Shown here piece after piece: positions 47,151 to 58,929 of a DNA stretch of 64,000 bases (its first letter is position 1; each line of letters begins with the position of its first letter). Made by a program: the position numbers and the translations under genes. The DNA lies in contig JAOTOM010004961.1 of NCBI GenBank assembly GCA_034440615.1, forward strand, positions 282,001 to 346,000, read 5' to 3'. The notes under the pieces are model-generated. The model was not told the origin of the DNA. It saw nothing but the letters and a program-made list of their open reading frames with translations, and ran no database searches. The DNA is from Ashinkailepas kermadecensis (taxonomy: Eukaryota > Arthropoda > Thecostraca > Neolepadidae).

Positions 47151-48129
47151 CCATCCAGTTTATTCTGGTAGAACTCAATATGTCTTCTAAACTGAAGGTA
47201 TATATTTTGTTTCAATAGTTTTATCTATTTAACCGATTTGGTACACCTATATCAAATGGGTTAAGACATGGAATTCAACCGTGTCATAACTCTGCACAAA
47301 CTTAAGATATCTACTGAGGAAACAACATCCACGATTAAATATACGTTTCTTCCATGACTAACTGAAATGCATAGCACGGAGGAGCAGACATTTATCTTTA
47401 CCACTGATGTAAATATATGTAACTTTTCTTTTTTCTTTTGGGAAAGTACCTTTCCCTGCGCGCGAATCGAGTAGGAAACTTGACTAAAGACAGACAGACA
47501 GACATACATTTAAGGACACGAAGTCCAATAGAGAAATCAGTGTCTCTTAACACATGACCGATTTCATCCATACTTTTCTGACGGAGGAAAGACACGGTAA
47601 ATCATTAAAGGCAAACGCTTTAATGATTTAATTAGTGTTTTAAACGATCAGAGTGCAACAACTCCAACAGGCTTTCTGTATATTGTTTTATAGGTATGAA
47701 TACTTTCATTAGAAAACATAACTCAGGCACTACATAGTTTGTCATATCCTAACAACATACACTCATTGCGACACACCGAACGTTTTCATTACACTAATAT
47801 GAAACGAATACCATCAACGGATATCATGTACTATATGGGCAATATGGACGCATTAGTATTTCTGGATTTCAAAGATCAATTAGAAGTTTTCGCAAGAACT
47901 TCACCAAAATATTTATGATATAATTATTGTATTGTATTTGTCATCATGCCAATTCGTGCGTACACAGTTGATTCAGGACATTTTGTCATGCAGTCATTCA
48001 AAATATATTTTAATCCTTGTCCAACAAAAATGGATGCATGGTGATTGTTTGTCATAACATTAAAATGCTAACAAAGCTGCTTACGCACACATAAATTAAA
48101 ACCGTACCCTATCCCAGTACACTCGTTCC
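47151..48129. other. AT-rich sequence, no recognised gene
   Basis: Contains a short (agac)n at about 47485-47508. No ORF of interest. Confidence 0.45.
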
Positions 48130-48500
48130 AAGCCCTATGCTCCATACGTCCGCGGATCACCGTCCTAAATCCGCGAGCAGTGGTAGCATCCAGTGCGTCA
48201 TCGGGCAGACTATTTCGCCCTGATGCGGCTCAATATGGGGAGGAGCGCTGTGTGGCGGTCAGTGGCACCCTGGGTAGGTGGAGCCGCGCCGTCTGTGTAA
48301 GGTGGGTGTCTCGCACAGCTACATCGGGTCGCCGTATAAACATAGACCGTGTGCGTGTAGCGGCACGGACGTCATTCAGGGCACGACATGCCCTGATGCA
48401 GTCATGTTCCAATACAAGTTCATCGATTGGTGACCAGATCAGTGATTTGAGGACAGGAATGATGTGGTCAGAGGTGAAAAAAGCCGGCGACACGCCGACG
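48130..48500 (-). pseudogene. LINE RT C-terminal fragment
   Basis: Minus-strand frame 48493-48230 reads SDHIIPVLKSLIWSPIDELV, later TARLHLPRVPLTATQRSS, and, after a break, GRNSLPDDALDATT. This is the thumb and post-RT region of CR1/RTE-type LINEs (usual form HI.PVLK.LHWLPI...R.AAS.WNSLPD). No palm motifs are attached, so it is a 5'-truncated 3' remnant. Confidence 0.65.
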
Positions 48501-50999
48501 CACGTCGGTGACAGCTAAAGGGACACGGAAGGCTCTAATGAGACAGCCAAGGACTGACCGGCCTTCTCTTCCAAAGTTTTTTAAAACATATTTTTGGAGG
48601 AATTAATCATGGCAAGGTCCTTCTCTAGGATAGTTTACATTGGCAAACGACACATTTTATATAGTGGTGACATCCCTTTGAGTCAGCTATCGGCTGCAAA
48701 AAAACAGCGGCGTAGGTGGCGGCCAATGTTAGATTCCCATAGACGTGGGCGATATGTCGATGAGACAGCAGCGAGGTGTCTCATGTGTGACAATTATGGC
48801 GTGGTCAACCTTGCTAAATCACATGTCTGAACCAAGGAGAATCTGGTCCTGGACAATGACGTCATGGAGTTAAAAGACATCTGCTTGCCTGTAATGAGCG
48901 TAATAATTCGTGAAATAAAACAAGAAAACATTAATATTATCCAACTGGTAAGTGGTAATATTGTGGTAATACCCACAATATTACCACTTACATTAATGGA
49001 TCCGCGGCCAGCTGTGTAATTTCCTGTGACGTCATCAAGGTGTCCAGAACAAACTATAACTGATGGCTTAAATGGTTTCTCATGACCTAATTAGCACACG
49101 GGTTGACTGATTTCAATCATCAATTCGTCGGTAGGTATAAAGGAGATAATTATTTTCGAACTTGTCTTGTGGTTACCTTGAACTTCAATAATATCCTATC
49201 GTGGTCTAATGGGTTCACAAGATCAGTTTTTCCAATATTTTTCCTCTACCACAAACAAAATGGTTTGGTTATGCTAGGTTAGGTGAGGTTAGAGTTTTTA
49301 AGTTGAAGCATTTTGGAGATTTGTCATATTCCAATTTAAAAGAAATTGTATTCTTCAAAAGCAGGTTAGGCTCAGTTTGGCTAGGCTTTTGCATTGAAAA
49401 TGTTGGTTTTGGGTTGAAATACTTTCTGATTCTTTATATTTGTTGCCCTAAAAGATTTGGTTGTAAATGTGTGCTTTATGTGCTTTAATGGACTTTGAGT
49501 TGGTAACATTGCATAAAAGTTAATGTTCCAAAAATAAATACAATATAACCTAGCCTAGTGTGGCCTAACCTCCCTTTGGAGAACAATCCAGAGAATAGAA
49601 TTCGAAAAATACCAACAGTTTATTCTCTCAAAATTGTAACTGAGTCCTTCCTAAAATAACTTGCTAAAAATATCTGACAGTTAATTTTGTGGTGATTTAA
49701 ATGAATCTGGATATGATATGAGAGTGACTTCATCAAGTTATGACTTGATCAGAATCATTCAAGTTGCCTACATGAAAGAATAGGTGCCAGAAAAAAACGA
49801 TTTTTTGGGGGTAAGTGCAATCCATATTAAATCATTTTGGTCATCACCAGGGTGCATTTCTGCATACAAGCCATAATTAAAATCAGCAACACATTAGGAA
49901 CCAGAATTGCCAGTGAAACTTGCTGTAATATGACAAAATTACACCTCAGAGAGCAGGACTTTAAGAACCGGCTGGTCTGGGATTTGTCATCATCCAGAAC
50001 ATAATCCTCTGCAATTTTATGGTGCCCTGTTTCTTTTGTAGAGTGGAGTCAGCTCAATTGGGACAGAACATAGAAATGAGGAAAAAGGTAGAGTCCATGG
50101 GGATGAATCCCCAATGAAGTTTGTTGTACTTTTAGAAGCTGATTTCAGCAAAAAGTTTACCAAAAATTGAATGGATCTGTAATGTAATGTATGTTTATTA
50201 TTGATCACTGGTGCCCTGTGCATGCAAAATGCATAATATGACAAGAGGAAAAATTCCTATTTTTGGGAGGCAAGAATATTAGTTCATTAAGTGTGGATTT
50301 CCATGCAAATTCATGAACTTCAAGACAGTGGAATATTATGACTTCTTACTCCCACCGTTTGGTTTAACCATGTTGTTTGACGAGGACTGCAAGCCAGCGG
50401 GTGTTTAACAACATGCAAAACTTGCACAAAAAGCACCAATGAGTTTTTTACTTGGCAAGCAGCATGCAAATTATCCTTCAAGATGGATTGCTCATCAATT
50501 TTCCACCACATCCCAGATTACAAAATTAAAACCCATCTCTGAATCTGAGTAATGCTGTGAGTGTTTCAGATGAAGTTGTGCATACATGTATCTTTTTCCA
50601 TATCAATGCAGGTCAACAAATATGGCAACCAATTGAAGCGATTGTGCATATGCAAATGGCCTGCAGCTGTTTTTCTTGCTGTAGGGAAATATACAAGATT
50701 TAGACTAGCTCACCCAGTACTTTGATCCCTCAGAGCCTCTGGTCACATAGTTGAATTATCATCCTGCTTGGGAAGCATACGTACTAAGGTAGTGCTTTCA
50801 TAAGAGACAAACAAATTGCAATTTGCATCCACAATTTTTGAATGGTAAAATGTTTTAATCAATCAGAAAACGAACGGGGCTTCAGAGGCGGGCATCAAAA
50901 CACTTTAAAATCAGAGGACTTGTCATGAGGGAAAAAGCGTGTGAGCAATCCGAAAATCGCTTTGGTTTTTCAGCTATGCATTTTATGAAGCATGTATGC
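48501..50999. other. AT-rich region, no recognised gene
   Basis: Distinctly lower GC than the rest of the window. Contains a 19-bp-arm hairpin (48948-48991), aggttaggtgaggttag words at 49272-49293, and an opposite-strand-like gcctaacctccc at 49564. No conserved ORF. Confidence 0.5.
48948..48991. repeat. Perfect inverted repeat, 19-bp arms, 6-nt loop
   Basis: gtaagtggtaatattgtgg (48948-48966) pairs exactly with 48973-48991 around the loop taatac. Confidence 0.95.
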
Positions 51000-51003
51000 A
51001 AAA

Positions 51004-51927
51004 CAGGGAGGGTCTAAAATGGCCACTTTCTTGCCCGATGGACGATCTCAGCAATTACGAAGTGGATGTCGATGAATGTTACAGTAATAGATGTTTTTGA
51101 ATTAATGTAGTGGTTTTGACCTACAACCGTAATGAATATTTTCCTTTAAATGCCTTTAAATCGCCCTCAAATGGCGTTCAAATGCTGTAATCAAAACAAT
51201 AGAAAATGCCCGATGGACGATCTCAGTAACTACTATACCGATCTTCGTGAAAATGGCTCTAAAATGAACTTCGACATCGATTTGGGGCGGGCTGGGTCAT
51301 TTACATCTAATATTAATGGGTAGAAAGCCACGAAATGGGGGATTGAAATTCCAGATTTGCCCGATGGACGATCTACGAAAGTATCTTACAGAATTGCGCC
51401 AAATACACAATGATCGATGTTTTTTTCACCGTATTAGATCAGTTGAGGCAGTTAAGAGAAAAGTTAACATTAAACGTAGAAATTCATCATATCACAATTC
51501 AATTAGAGATGGGTTCAGGATAGAGATGGGTCAACACAACAAATCCATCACCCACCTCTAATTGACTTGCGATGTAACCCATCTAGTTGAATTGTGATGT
51601 GATGAATTTCTACATTTCATATGTTATTTTTTCTCTTAACTGCCTCAACTCATCTAATACGATGAAAAGACATCGATCAGTGTGTGCTTGGCGCAATTCT
51701 GTAAGTTACTTTCGTAGATCGTCCATCGGGCAAATCTGGAATTTCAACGCCATTTGGGGGGCGACTTAAAGGCATTTAAAGGAAAAATATTTATTACGGT
51801 TGCAGGTCAAAACCACTACATTAATTAAAAACATCTATTACTGCAACTTTCATCGACACCCACTTCGTAATTGCTGAGATCGTCCATCGGGCAAAAAAAG
51901 TGGCCATTTTAGACCCTCCCTGCAAAA
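51004..51927. mobile_element. Foldback-type element with ~350-bp inverted arms
   Basis: The left arm (51004-51511) begins cagggagggtctaaaatggc; the right arm (51578-51927) ends with its complement. Arms match throughout at roughly 90%, with no coding sequence. The left arm has about 150 extra bp (about 51185-51340) absent from the right. The motif cccgatggacgatct occurs three times in the left arm (51032, 51209, 51360) and twice inverted in the right (51718, 51880). No clear target-site duplication. Confidence 0.85.
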
Positions 51928-52017
51928 CATATGAGAGAGCTCACGGGTTCGTCGGTGACAGCTTCGGCGTGTTTTTCTCATCTCTCGATGTGGTATCAGT
52001 GCCGTGCGCCGCTCACG

Positions 52018-52231
52018 TTATCAATGGAGACGAATAGTCTGGGGGTAAGTTGCTCGTCTCACAACATAAAGGTGGTCTGTTTTAGTCCCACCTGTCCCAC
52101 CTCTTCACCTGCGTCCCACCTCCCACCTCTGTTTTAGTCCCACCTCTTCACCTGCGACCATTCGTCGCGAGAGATTGGCGACGCTGTATGAATCAACAGT
52201 GGACGCGTCGTAAAGCCGACAACGATCCATA
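52018..52231 (+). mobile_element. tRNA-derived SINE, copy 3
   Basis: Head with an A-box-like gaatagtctgggggtaagttg and a decayed B box (ctgttttagtcccacctgtc), then a body ending gagattggcgacgctgtatg, gacgcgtcgtaaagccgaca(ac). Between head and body the segment tttagtcccacctcttcacctg is amplified, lengthening this copy. Confidence 0.7.
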
Positions 52232-52680
52232 CTTATCAATAACGTCAGGATGTCCAGCAAAACAATTATTTGTTGTTTATATCCGCACTTGTTTAAGTAT
52301 ACAAGCTATCAGAAACCCACCAAGAAGTTGAATATTGTTGGCGTGATAGGTCGACAAAGAGATGTGGTAAACACTTACTTCGGCCATTTATCGGAATATA
52401 TCAAGGTGATCAGGCCACACGCGCGGCCGTTGAGATCAGACACGCTCTTCTCAGAGCACGATCGACGCCCGCAGTCAGCAAGTCAGAAGAGCAGCAGGAA
52501 GAACCAAGGTTTGAGCAGAAGACAAACATGTAGCAGCAGAGAAGTGAAGACACGAAAAGATCCAGGGACCCTAGAGGAGCACTCCTGCGAATCTAGAAGG
52601 AAAACCTCCCTCACCAATTTCCCAAGTTCTCTCTGTCTCCCAACTAACCTTTACCCTCCGGAGGAAACCTAACAGTGTCG
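52232..52680. other. Unassigned open frame
   Basis: A 140-codon + frame (52250-52672) is rich in Ser, Lys and Arg and shows no recognised domain. It could be 5' sequence of the LINE that follows. Confidence 0.35.
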
Positions 52681-53045
52681 AGCCCACTGTCTTGGGCCAT
52701 TGCGGCCGGGGCAGGGACGTTCGGGGGGCCATTGCGGCCGGGGCAGGGCCAAAGTTCGGTCCACGGATGCAACTAATCCGGATATTTCTTCAGTCAGGAG
52801 GGACACCTGCCGGGGGACCGACCCTTACTCACCATGGCGCCCGCCGCCAGCACCACAAAAGGCGCCTACCTAGTAGGCACCTGCACAGAGGCAGGTCACG
52901 ACATCACGAGGAGTCGTCTTTCTCTCTCAAAGAACACTGATGCATTCTCAACTCAACACACTTCACGATCCACATTCATACCACCCACATCATCGTTCAA
53001 ACACAGAGCAGCGCTGACAAACACACTCTACTAGACACGACCACC

Positions 53046-54420
53046 TTTAACAATCAGAGCTGCTCCTTCATGTTACATCGCAATCTGAGCGCCAGCCGGG
53101 GCTACATTTGCGCCCCAGAGCTGGATAACTTACCACTTGACAGCATCGCCGCACTGTTCGACGCCTCAACCCCCCTGGACGCCACCGTCACAATCAATCA
53201 GAGGAACGTTCGACTCACAAACTTCTAGTACTGACTTTCGACTCACAACACCTGTCATCACAAGTCCACATACACAACAAGGCAGATGAGGTTCGCCTGT
53301 ACGTGCCTTTGCCACTACGGTGCGTTCTATTTGCGTTATGGACATGGCGAACGCGCATGCGCGTCGCCAACTCCTAGATGCAGTCAGTGCGCCGGTCACC
53401 ACACGGCATCCGACTGCAACTCCTCCGAAAGGAAGTGTGCAGGCTGTGATGGGCTGCACCCCGCCACCGACCCCGATTGCCCCAAGTGGGCATACGAGAG
53501 GGAGGTGTGCCGGTATGCGGCAACTCATCGGGTGCCACATGCAACAGCACGACAGCACCTGCGCAGCACCACCTCCACCACTTATACTTCCACCTCGACA
53601 ACCGCACCCTCCCACACCGCACCTACCGCCGGGCGAAGCTTTGCAGCGACGCTCTCCACACCTAAACCCACACCCCTCGAACACCAGCTCCCACCCGCCC
53701 TACCATCCCACCAGCAGCCGGCTCCCGGAGCCCGGCACACCTCCCTCCTCAACGCTCTGCCGACCCTCGCCTCCACCGCTCCACCGATCCCCGACTTCAC
53801 CGGCCCACCGCCCCTCGACCTCACCGTTCACCACTCCTTCCCACACCACCCCACCCTGGACTTGGCTTCCCCCCACACCCACTCCACTTCAGACCTGGCC
53901 TTTACCCACATCCCCTTCACCCTCGACCCGGCCTCCTCCCACACCCTTTCCACCGCGGACCCGGCCTCCCACGCCCACCCCACCGCAGACCGGGCCTCTT
54001 TCCCTTCCCACCCCACCTCAGACCCGGCCCATGCCCACCACCATCCCACCTGGTCCCACCATATACACCGCGCATCATCCCTCCTCCGTCACTCGTCAGA
54101 CCCACACCTGGTCTCCATCCCATCTCCCACCCGTGCCCATCCATCCCCCACGGGACCTGGCCGTACCCCTTCGTGTCACTGCCTCCAACCGGCCAGGGCC
54201 CTCCTCGCCACCCTGAAGCCTTCCCTCCACTCCCTCCTCCAGGGCCTCGGCCCCTGCCATAACCATCCGGCCGACCCAAACCAAGGCCTAGAACCAAGGC
54301 CGCCACGACATCCACCCAGATACCCCGCAAGTCCACGGCCACCATCTCCTGCCAAACCGACCCCCCCCAACCACCACCTCCTGCACACCCACCCAAACCC
54401 ACTCCAAAACCTCGTCTGAG
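53046..54420 (+). pseudogene. LINE ORF1, gag-like with zinc knuckles (copy B)
   Basis: A broken frame from about 53046 (NLSASRGYICAPELDNLPLD) leads into 53286-54419. Around 53310-53480 lie three CCHC-type knuckles: CLRYGHGERAC, CSQCAGHHTASDC and CAGCDGLHPATDPDC, typical of ORF1 nucleocapsid-like proteins of I/Jockey LINEs that coat the element RNA. A long low-complexity Pro/Thr/His-rich tail follows (53560-54420). A frameshift near 53228-53300 separates the N-terminal part, so the protein is not intact. Two other + frames and the minus frames here are shadows of the C-rich tail. Confidence 0.85.
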
Positions 54421-54699
54421 GCCAGCACTCAGACTGAACATACCGCTCCTGCCAAGCCCATCGAACCCACAACTCCAGACCAACGAATCCCGCCCGAACC
54501 CACCGCGCCTCCCAAACGCAAATCCCGCCGCCACTCCACCCAATCACCTCCCAGAACCCGTGTGACCAGGTCCAGGCTACCACCCCTGCCTGGGTCACCT
54601 CCCAACCTTCTCTCCGTTCATCGGTTCAAACTTTCTCCCCAACTCGACACCGACACCACCCAGTATAGGAACACCAACAGTCAGTAAACGCGTTCGGCA

Positions 54700-55580
54700 A
54701 TGGGACGTTTTCTGCTGCAGTGGAACACCGGTGGCCTTCCAGGCAAGTTCATAGAACTCAAATCGGAATTCTTGCAAAAAAAACATTACTAGCTGCGCTC
54801 CAAGGGACTCACTTTCGAGATTCTGACTCCACACGGAACAAAATCCCAGATTTCACTTGGTACGTCGACAACGTAAACGGCCCGCATCGGAAATAGGGCG
54901 GCGCCATATTCATTGCAAACAGCATACCCCATCGTCGAGTAACGTTAAATACTCCCCTGAACTGCGTAGCAGTCAGCCTCAAAATTTCCCATTGCCAAAC
55001 CACAGTCATCTCACTATACACTTCACCGTCAGCTGCAACCCCACACCACAGGAACTTGCTGCTTCAGGCTCCTCCACCAGTTCTCATTATGGGAGACTTT
55101 AATGCTAAACACCCCTCCTGGGGAAGCGACCAGACGGACACTTGAGGGCGCGAAATTCACAAGTATATTTCGGACCACAACTTAGTACTTTTCAACACCT
55201 GGGCCGCCACCCACAACAACCCGACCTTAGGAGGATCGGACAGTTACATTGAATTAACGTGCTGCTCCCAACGATTAAGCTCACTATTTGACTGGTCAGC
55301 TACAGACGTTCCCGGGCTGAGCGACCACTACCCAATCACAATTAGGCTCAGTACGGACGCTATCCACCACACTAAGCTATTTAGACCATCTTGGGACCTT
55401 AAAAGAGCGGACCGGACGAAATTCGAGGATCTGGTGAACCTCAACCTAACAACTCCAGAGACCAGCAAAATCGAGACAATCCTAAGGGCACGAGCTCAGC
55501 AACACGAGACTCAGTCCCAAAAAGTAACAAACCTAGGAAAAAGGCACCTACGCCATGGTGGACCCCGGACTGTCAAAGGG
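54700..55580 (+). pseudogene. LINE ORF2 endonuclease domain (copy B)
   Basis: The ORF2 start at ATG 54700 reads MGRFLLQWNTGGLPGKFIEL and hits a stop by 54790. Later frames carry LIMGDFNAKHPSWGSD (about 55081-55127) and GLSDHYPITI (about 55315), the metal- and phosphate-binding boxes of APE-type endonucleases that nick target DNA. At least one stop and one or two frameshifts break it. The residues that can be seen are the expected catalytic ones, unlike copy A where MGDFN is lost. Confidence 0.85.
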
Positions 55581-55739
55581 CAATCGCCGCACGGCGCCGT
55601 GCCCACAAACAATTCAAAAGATGCGTGTGCGAAGCACACCTATCAGCATACAGACAATCTCAAAAACGCTGTCGGTACACAATTCGAACAGCACGCCAAA
55701 ACTGTTGGCAGTCTTTTGCTTCTCAATTCAATAGGTTCA

Positions 55740-57416
55740 CCCCCACCGGCAGAATCTTGGACCTGATGAAGCGTTTCAACCTGAAGCGCCCACTACCAGG
55801 CCCCTTCCCCCAGTTGACGGTGAAAGGACAGCACATCACTAACCCGCAAGTCGTAGACCATTTTAAGCTACATTATGCCCTTGCCTCCAAAGCAAACTTT
55901 AGCTCAAGCAATATAGAAATCTACAATGAGTAGTTTACAATGCGCAATTTACACCTTGCCCTCAGCAGGTGTGGAAACACGTCGGTTGGGACGGACGACA
56001 TCCATTACCAGTTTACACCTTGCCCTCAGCAGGTGTGGAAGCACGTCGGTTGGGACGGACGACATCCATTACCAATTTACACCTTGCCCTCAGCAGGTGT
56101 GGAAGCACGTCGGTTGGGACGGACGACATCCATTACAATTTACACCTTGCCCTCAGCAGGTGTGGAAGCACGTCGGTTGGGACGGACGACATCCATTACC
56201 AGTTTTTAAACGTCTGAGCAAAAATTATCTAACGTACCTACTAGCGGCCGTAAATGAACTATACCAAAGCGACACCTTTTCCGCCTCCTGGCGGGAATGT
56301 GTAGTCATTCCATTGCCAAAGCCGCACAAAGATCACTCCACCCCAAAAGGTGCCAGACCCATCTCACTTACTGGCGGTGCTAGGAAGCTGGTCGAACACG
56401 TGGTCAACACACGACTGAGGAAATGTTTAGAACACAACGACCTGCTTGACGACTTTCAGTGCGGCTTTCAGCGTAAAAAATCAACTACAAACAATATCAT
56501 TAGAGTAGTGCATGACATCAAAAGTGGTCCACACATCAAACGCACAACAATAACTGCCTACTTAGACATCACTGCCGCATTCGACCGAGTACACAAGTCC
56601 GCACCAATACACACACTCCACAAGATAGGCCTAAGCGGACACATGGCACACTTCATTATCAACGTCCTCAGAGACAGGACCCTTCAGGTGCAATGCGACA
56701 GTGTCACATCAAACACCACCACACAGAAGCAGGGCCTGGCGCAAGAGAGCGTACTGTCACCGAGCCTCTTCATCATCATGATCAACGACATACTTGCTGA
56801 CCACACGGACATTTCATTTCAATACTCACTTTTCGCGGACAACATAGCCATTTGGACAACATCGCAATGCTTCCTAAAAGCAGAAAAAAAATATTCAAGC
56901 AGGTCTAGACCACATTGCAAAGTGGTGCAATACTTGGGGAAAAACTTGCAAAACCCTGTCCGCAGAAAAATCGGCCACTGTCACATATAGTCGTCTCCGC
57001 CCCACACCCACAACTCTACTTAAAATTGATGACAAAGCCATTGAGCAGGTGAAAAGTTTCAAGTTCTTATGAGTGCATTTAGACGAAAAACTCAGTTTCA
57101 ACATACACAACACCTCCATCTCAAAGCGATGTGCGAAGTGCGTCAACATAGCACGTTGGTTGTGCACTTGCAGGCACAGACTGGGGTGGAGACAAGAAAA
57201 CACTACTGCGACTCTACACATCAATCATACGACCAATCCTGGAATACAAGAGCATCAACTTTGCCACCATTTTAGAAAGCCAGAGCCAAAAGCTAGAAAT
57301 CATCCAAAACAACTGCATCGGAGCAGCCACAGGTGCCCTCAGCACCACACTGATAGCCATTCTTCTAGTCGACTCAAACACGTCGACAATCAGGAGGGGA
57401 GGAGTGGAGAACACTC
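55740..57416 (+). pseudogene. LINE ORF2 reverse transcriptase (copy B)
   Basis: Main frame 55926-56990. Visible RT signatures: WRECVVIPLPKPHKD, ARPISLTGGARKLVE, FQCGFQRKKSTTN, AYLDITAAFDRVH (first catalytic Asp), QGLAQESVLSPSLF and LFADNIAIW. The palm box is Ala-Asp-Asn, not Ala-Asp-Asp. After a frameshift near 56890 the thumb and linker continue to 57416, where the gypsy element begins. A four-copy internal repeat (55943-56207) inflates the N-terminal part relative to copy A, which has one copy. Confidence 0.88.
55943..56207. repeat. ~66-bp tandem repeat inside LINE copy B, 4 copies
   Basis: Units start tttacaccttgccctcagca and end with gacgacatccattacca. The corresponding stretch is single in copy A (VWKHVGCAGRHSLPVF). 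The final unit joins the downstream RT in frame. Confidence 0.95.
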
Positions 57417-57418
57417 TG

Positions 57419-57551
57419 GTTCGGTTCCACCCAACTCGGCTGTAGGACACGGTACACTGACGAGGGCGTCTGAACCAGAACTGTATTTGCATTCCCGCGC
57501 TCAGCTGAGGTACGACCGTAGCGACATCTATTGGTTGCCAACTCAACCACC
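57419..57551 (-). repeat. 133-bp terminal repeat, 3' copy of the gypsy element
   Basis: Differs from 62766-62898 at only about two positions. It is preceded (on minus) by a G-rich gtgatggggtg tract that could be the polypurine primer. Confidence 0.9.
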
Positions 57552-57672
57552 ACACCCCATCACTTGTCATTTACTGTGCGATGCACCTAAGCGACTGAAC
57601 ACATGATCATACTTCCGCACCAAAATACTTAAGCGGCAGATTCGAGCAGAACAAAAGTAAATGACATTTGTA

Positions 57673-58925
57673 TCATAAGTACCCACACACATTACGGCTC
57701 CACCCCATCACCAGTCCTGTTGCGCACAACGCATCACTTCTATGAGGCGGTGCGGACGCCGGCGCACCCCCGGCGGCGTCCGGCGGCGGCGCAGGCTGGG
57801 ACGGAGGCGGATGTAGCACCGCGGTCGGCGATAATACCGATTCGACCTCGTCCGGCGTGGCGTGGGCGTATCGCTGACGTAGATGACGTCTGTTTCGTGT
57901 TAATACTCTTCCGCCTGGCAGACGAACGAAGTATCGGCGGTGTCCCGTTACCTCGGTCACAACACCGCATCGATCCCATTTGCCAGTCGAGGGATTTTGC
58001 AGCGCCACCTGGCTGCCGACCTGAAGCTCCGGTAGGTCGCGCGCGCGCTGGTTGTAATGGGCCTCCACCCGGTCCCGGTGAGTAGCGGCAGCAGCTTCAG
58101 CATCATCGGCGGTGCGCTGCCAGCACGCTGCGAAGCATCGTCTGTGTGCCGGCAGCATGTCCCGTACGGGGTGTCCGAACAAGATTTGTGCTGGGGAACG
58201 GCCATCCGGTCCCGGGGAATTACGGTGCTGCAGCACACCGCGCACCCACGCGTCCGGATCCAGGGCTGAGGAGCGCTCGTCCCAGCATCGTCTGATCAAC
58301 GTTGCCGTGTGCTTCACGGCAGCCTCCGCCCGTCCGTTTGACTGCGGGTAGTGGGGTGAAGAGACACGATGCTGCACAGCCCATCGTGACAGGAACTCCT
58401 GGAACAATCGGGCAGTGAATTGTGGGCCACCGTCCGACCAGAGAATCTCTGGTACTCCGGCGATGCAGAATATGCCCCGTAACTCTGTCACAAGTCTGGC
58501 CGCAGTGGCATTCGTGCCAAGCAGCCGCACCATCTGCCAGCCAGAGTATTGGTCCACTGCGACGAGGAAGTACTGCCCAGCGTACTGACTTAAGTCAGCA
58601 CATAAGTGCTGGAAGGGACGACTGGCGGACTCGTGACGGCGGTACGTCTCCCTTTGGAGGGACGGCAGATCTCTTTAGCACGGCCGGCAGGTCCTGGTGA
58701 TGTGTTCGATGGCCAGGTCTATTCCCGGCCAATATACGATCTGACGAGCCCGGCCCTTGGTTTCTCTTTGCCCTGGTGACCGGCGTGCAGCTCACGCAGA
58801 ACTGAGGACCTGAGAGGTCTGGGGATGACGAGGCGGCAGCCGCATACCACAAAGCCGTCGTCGACTGTGAGACGGTCGTGCACCGCCCAGTAGGGGCGCA
58901 GAATTTCCGGGAGATCGGATTTTTT
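57673..58925 (-). pseudogene. Gypsy integrase
   Basis: The N-terminal zinc-binding part (LHAGHQGKEKPRARQIVYWP, then TCRPC, an HHCC finger) is followed by an in-frame stop at about 58676. The core follows: LCADLSQY (D), VDQYSGW, SDGGPQFTARLF (D), SPHYPQSNGRAEAAVK (E), a complete D,D-35-E catalytic set. The C-terminal region has GSQVALQNPSTGKW and RNRRHLRQR, a GPY/F-like module. Stop at 57673-57675, about 120 bp before the terminal repeat. Confidence 0.92.
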
Positions 58926-58929
58926 GTGA

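Noticed and set aside
53286..54543. Overlapping plus and minus ORFs (207-377 codons) in the C-rich region
   Set aside because: Only the frame with three CCHC knuckles makes sense. The others are shadows of the Pro-rich LINE ORF1 tail.
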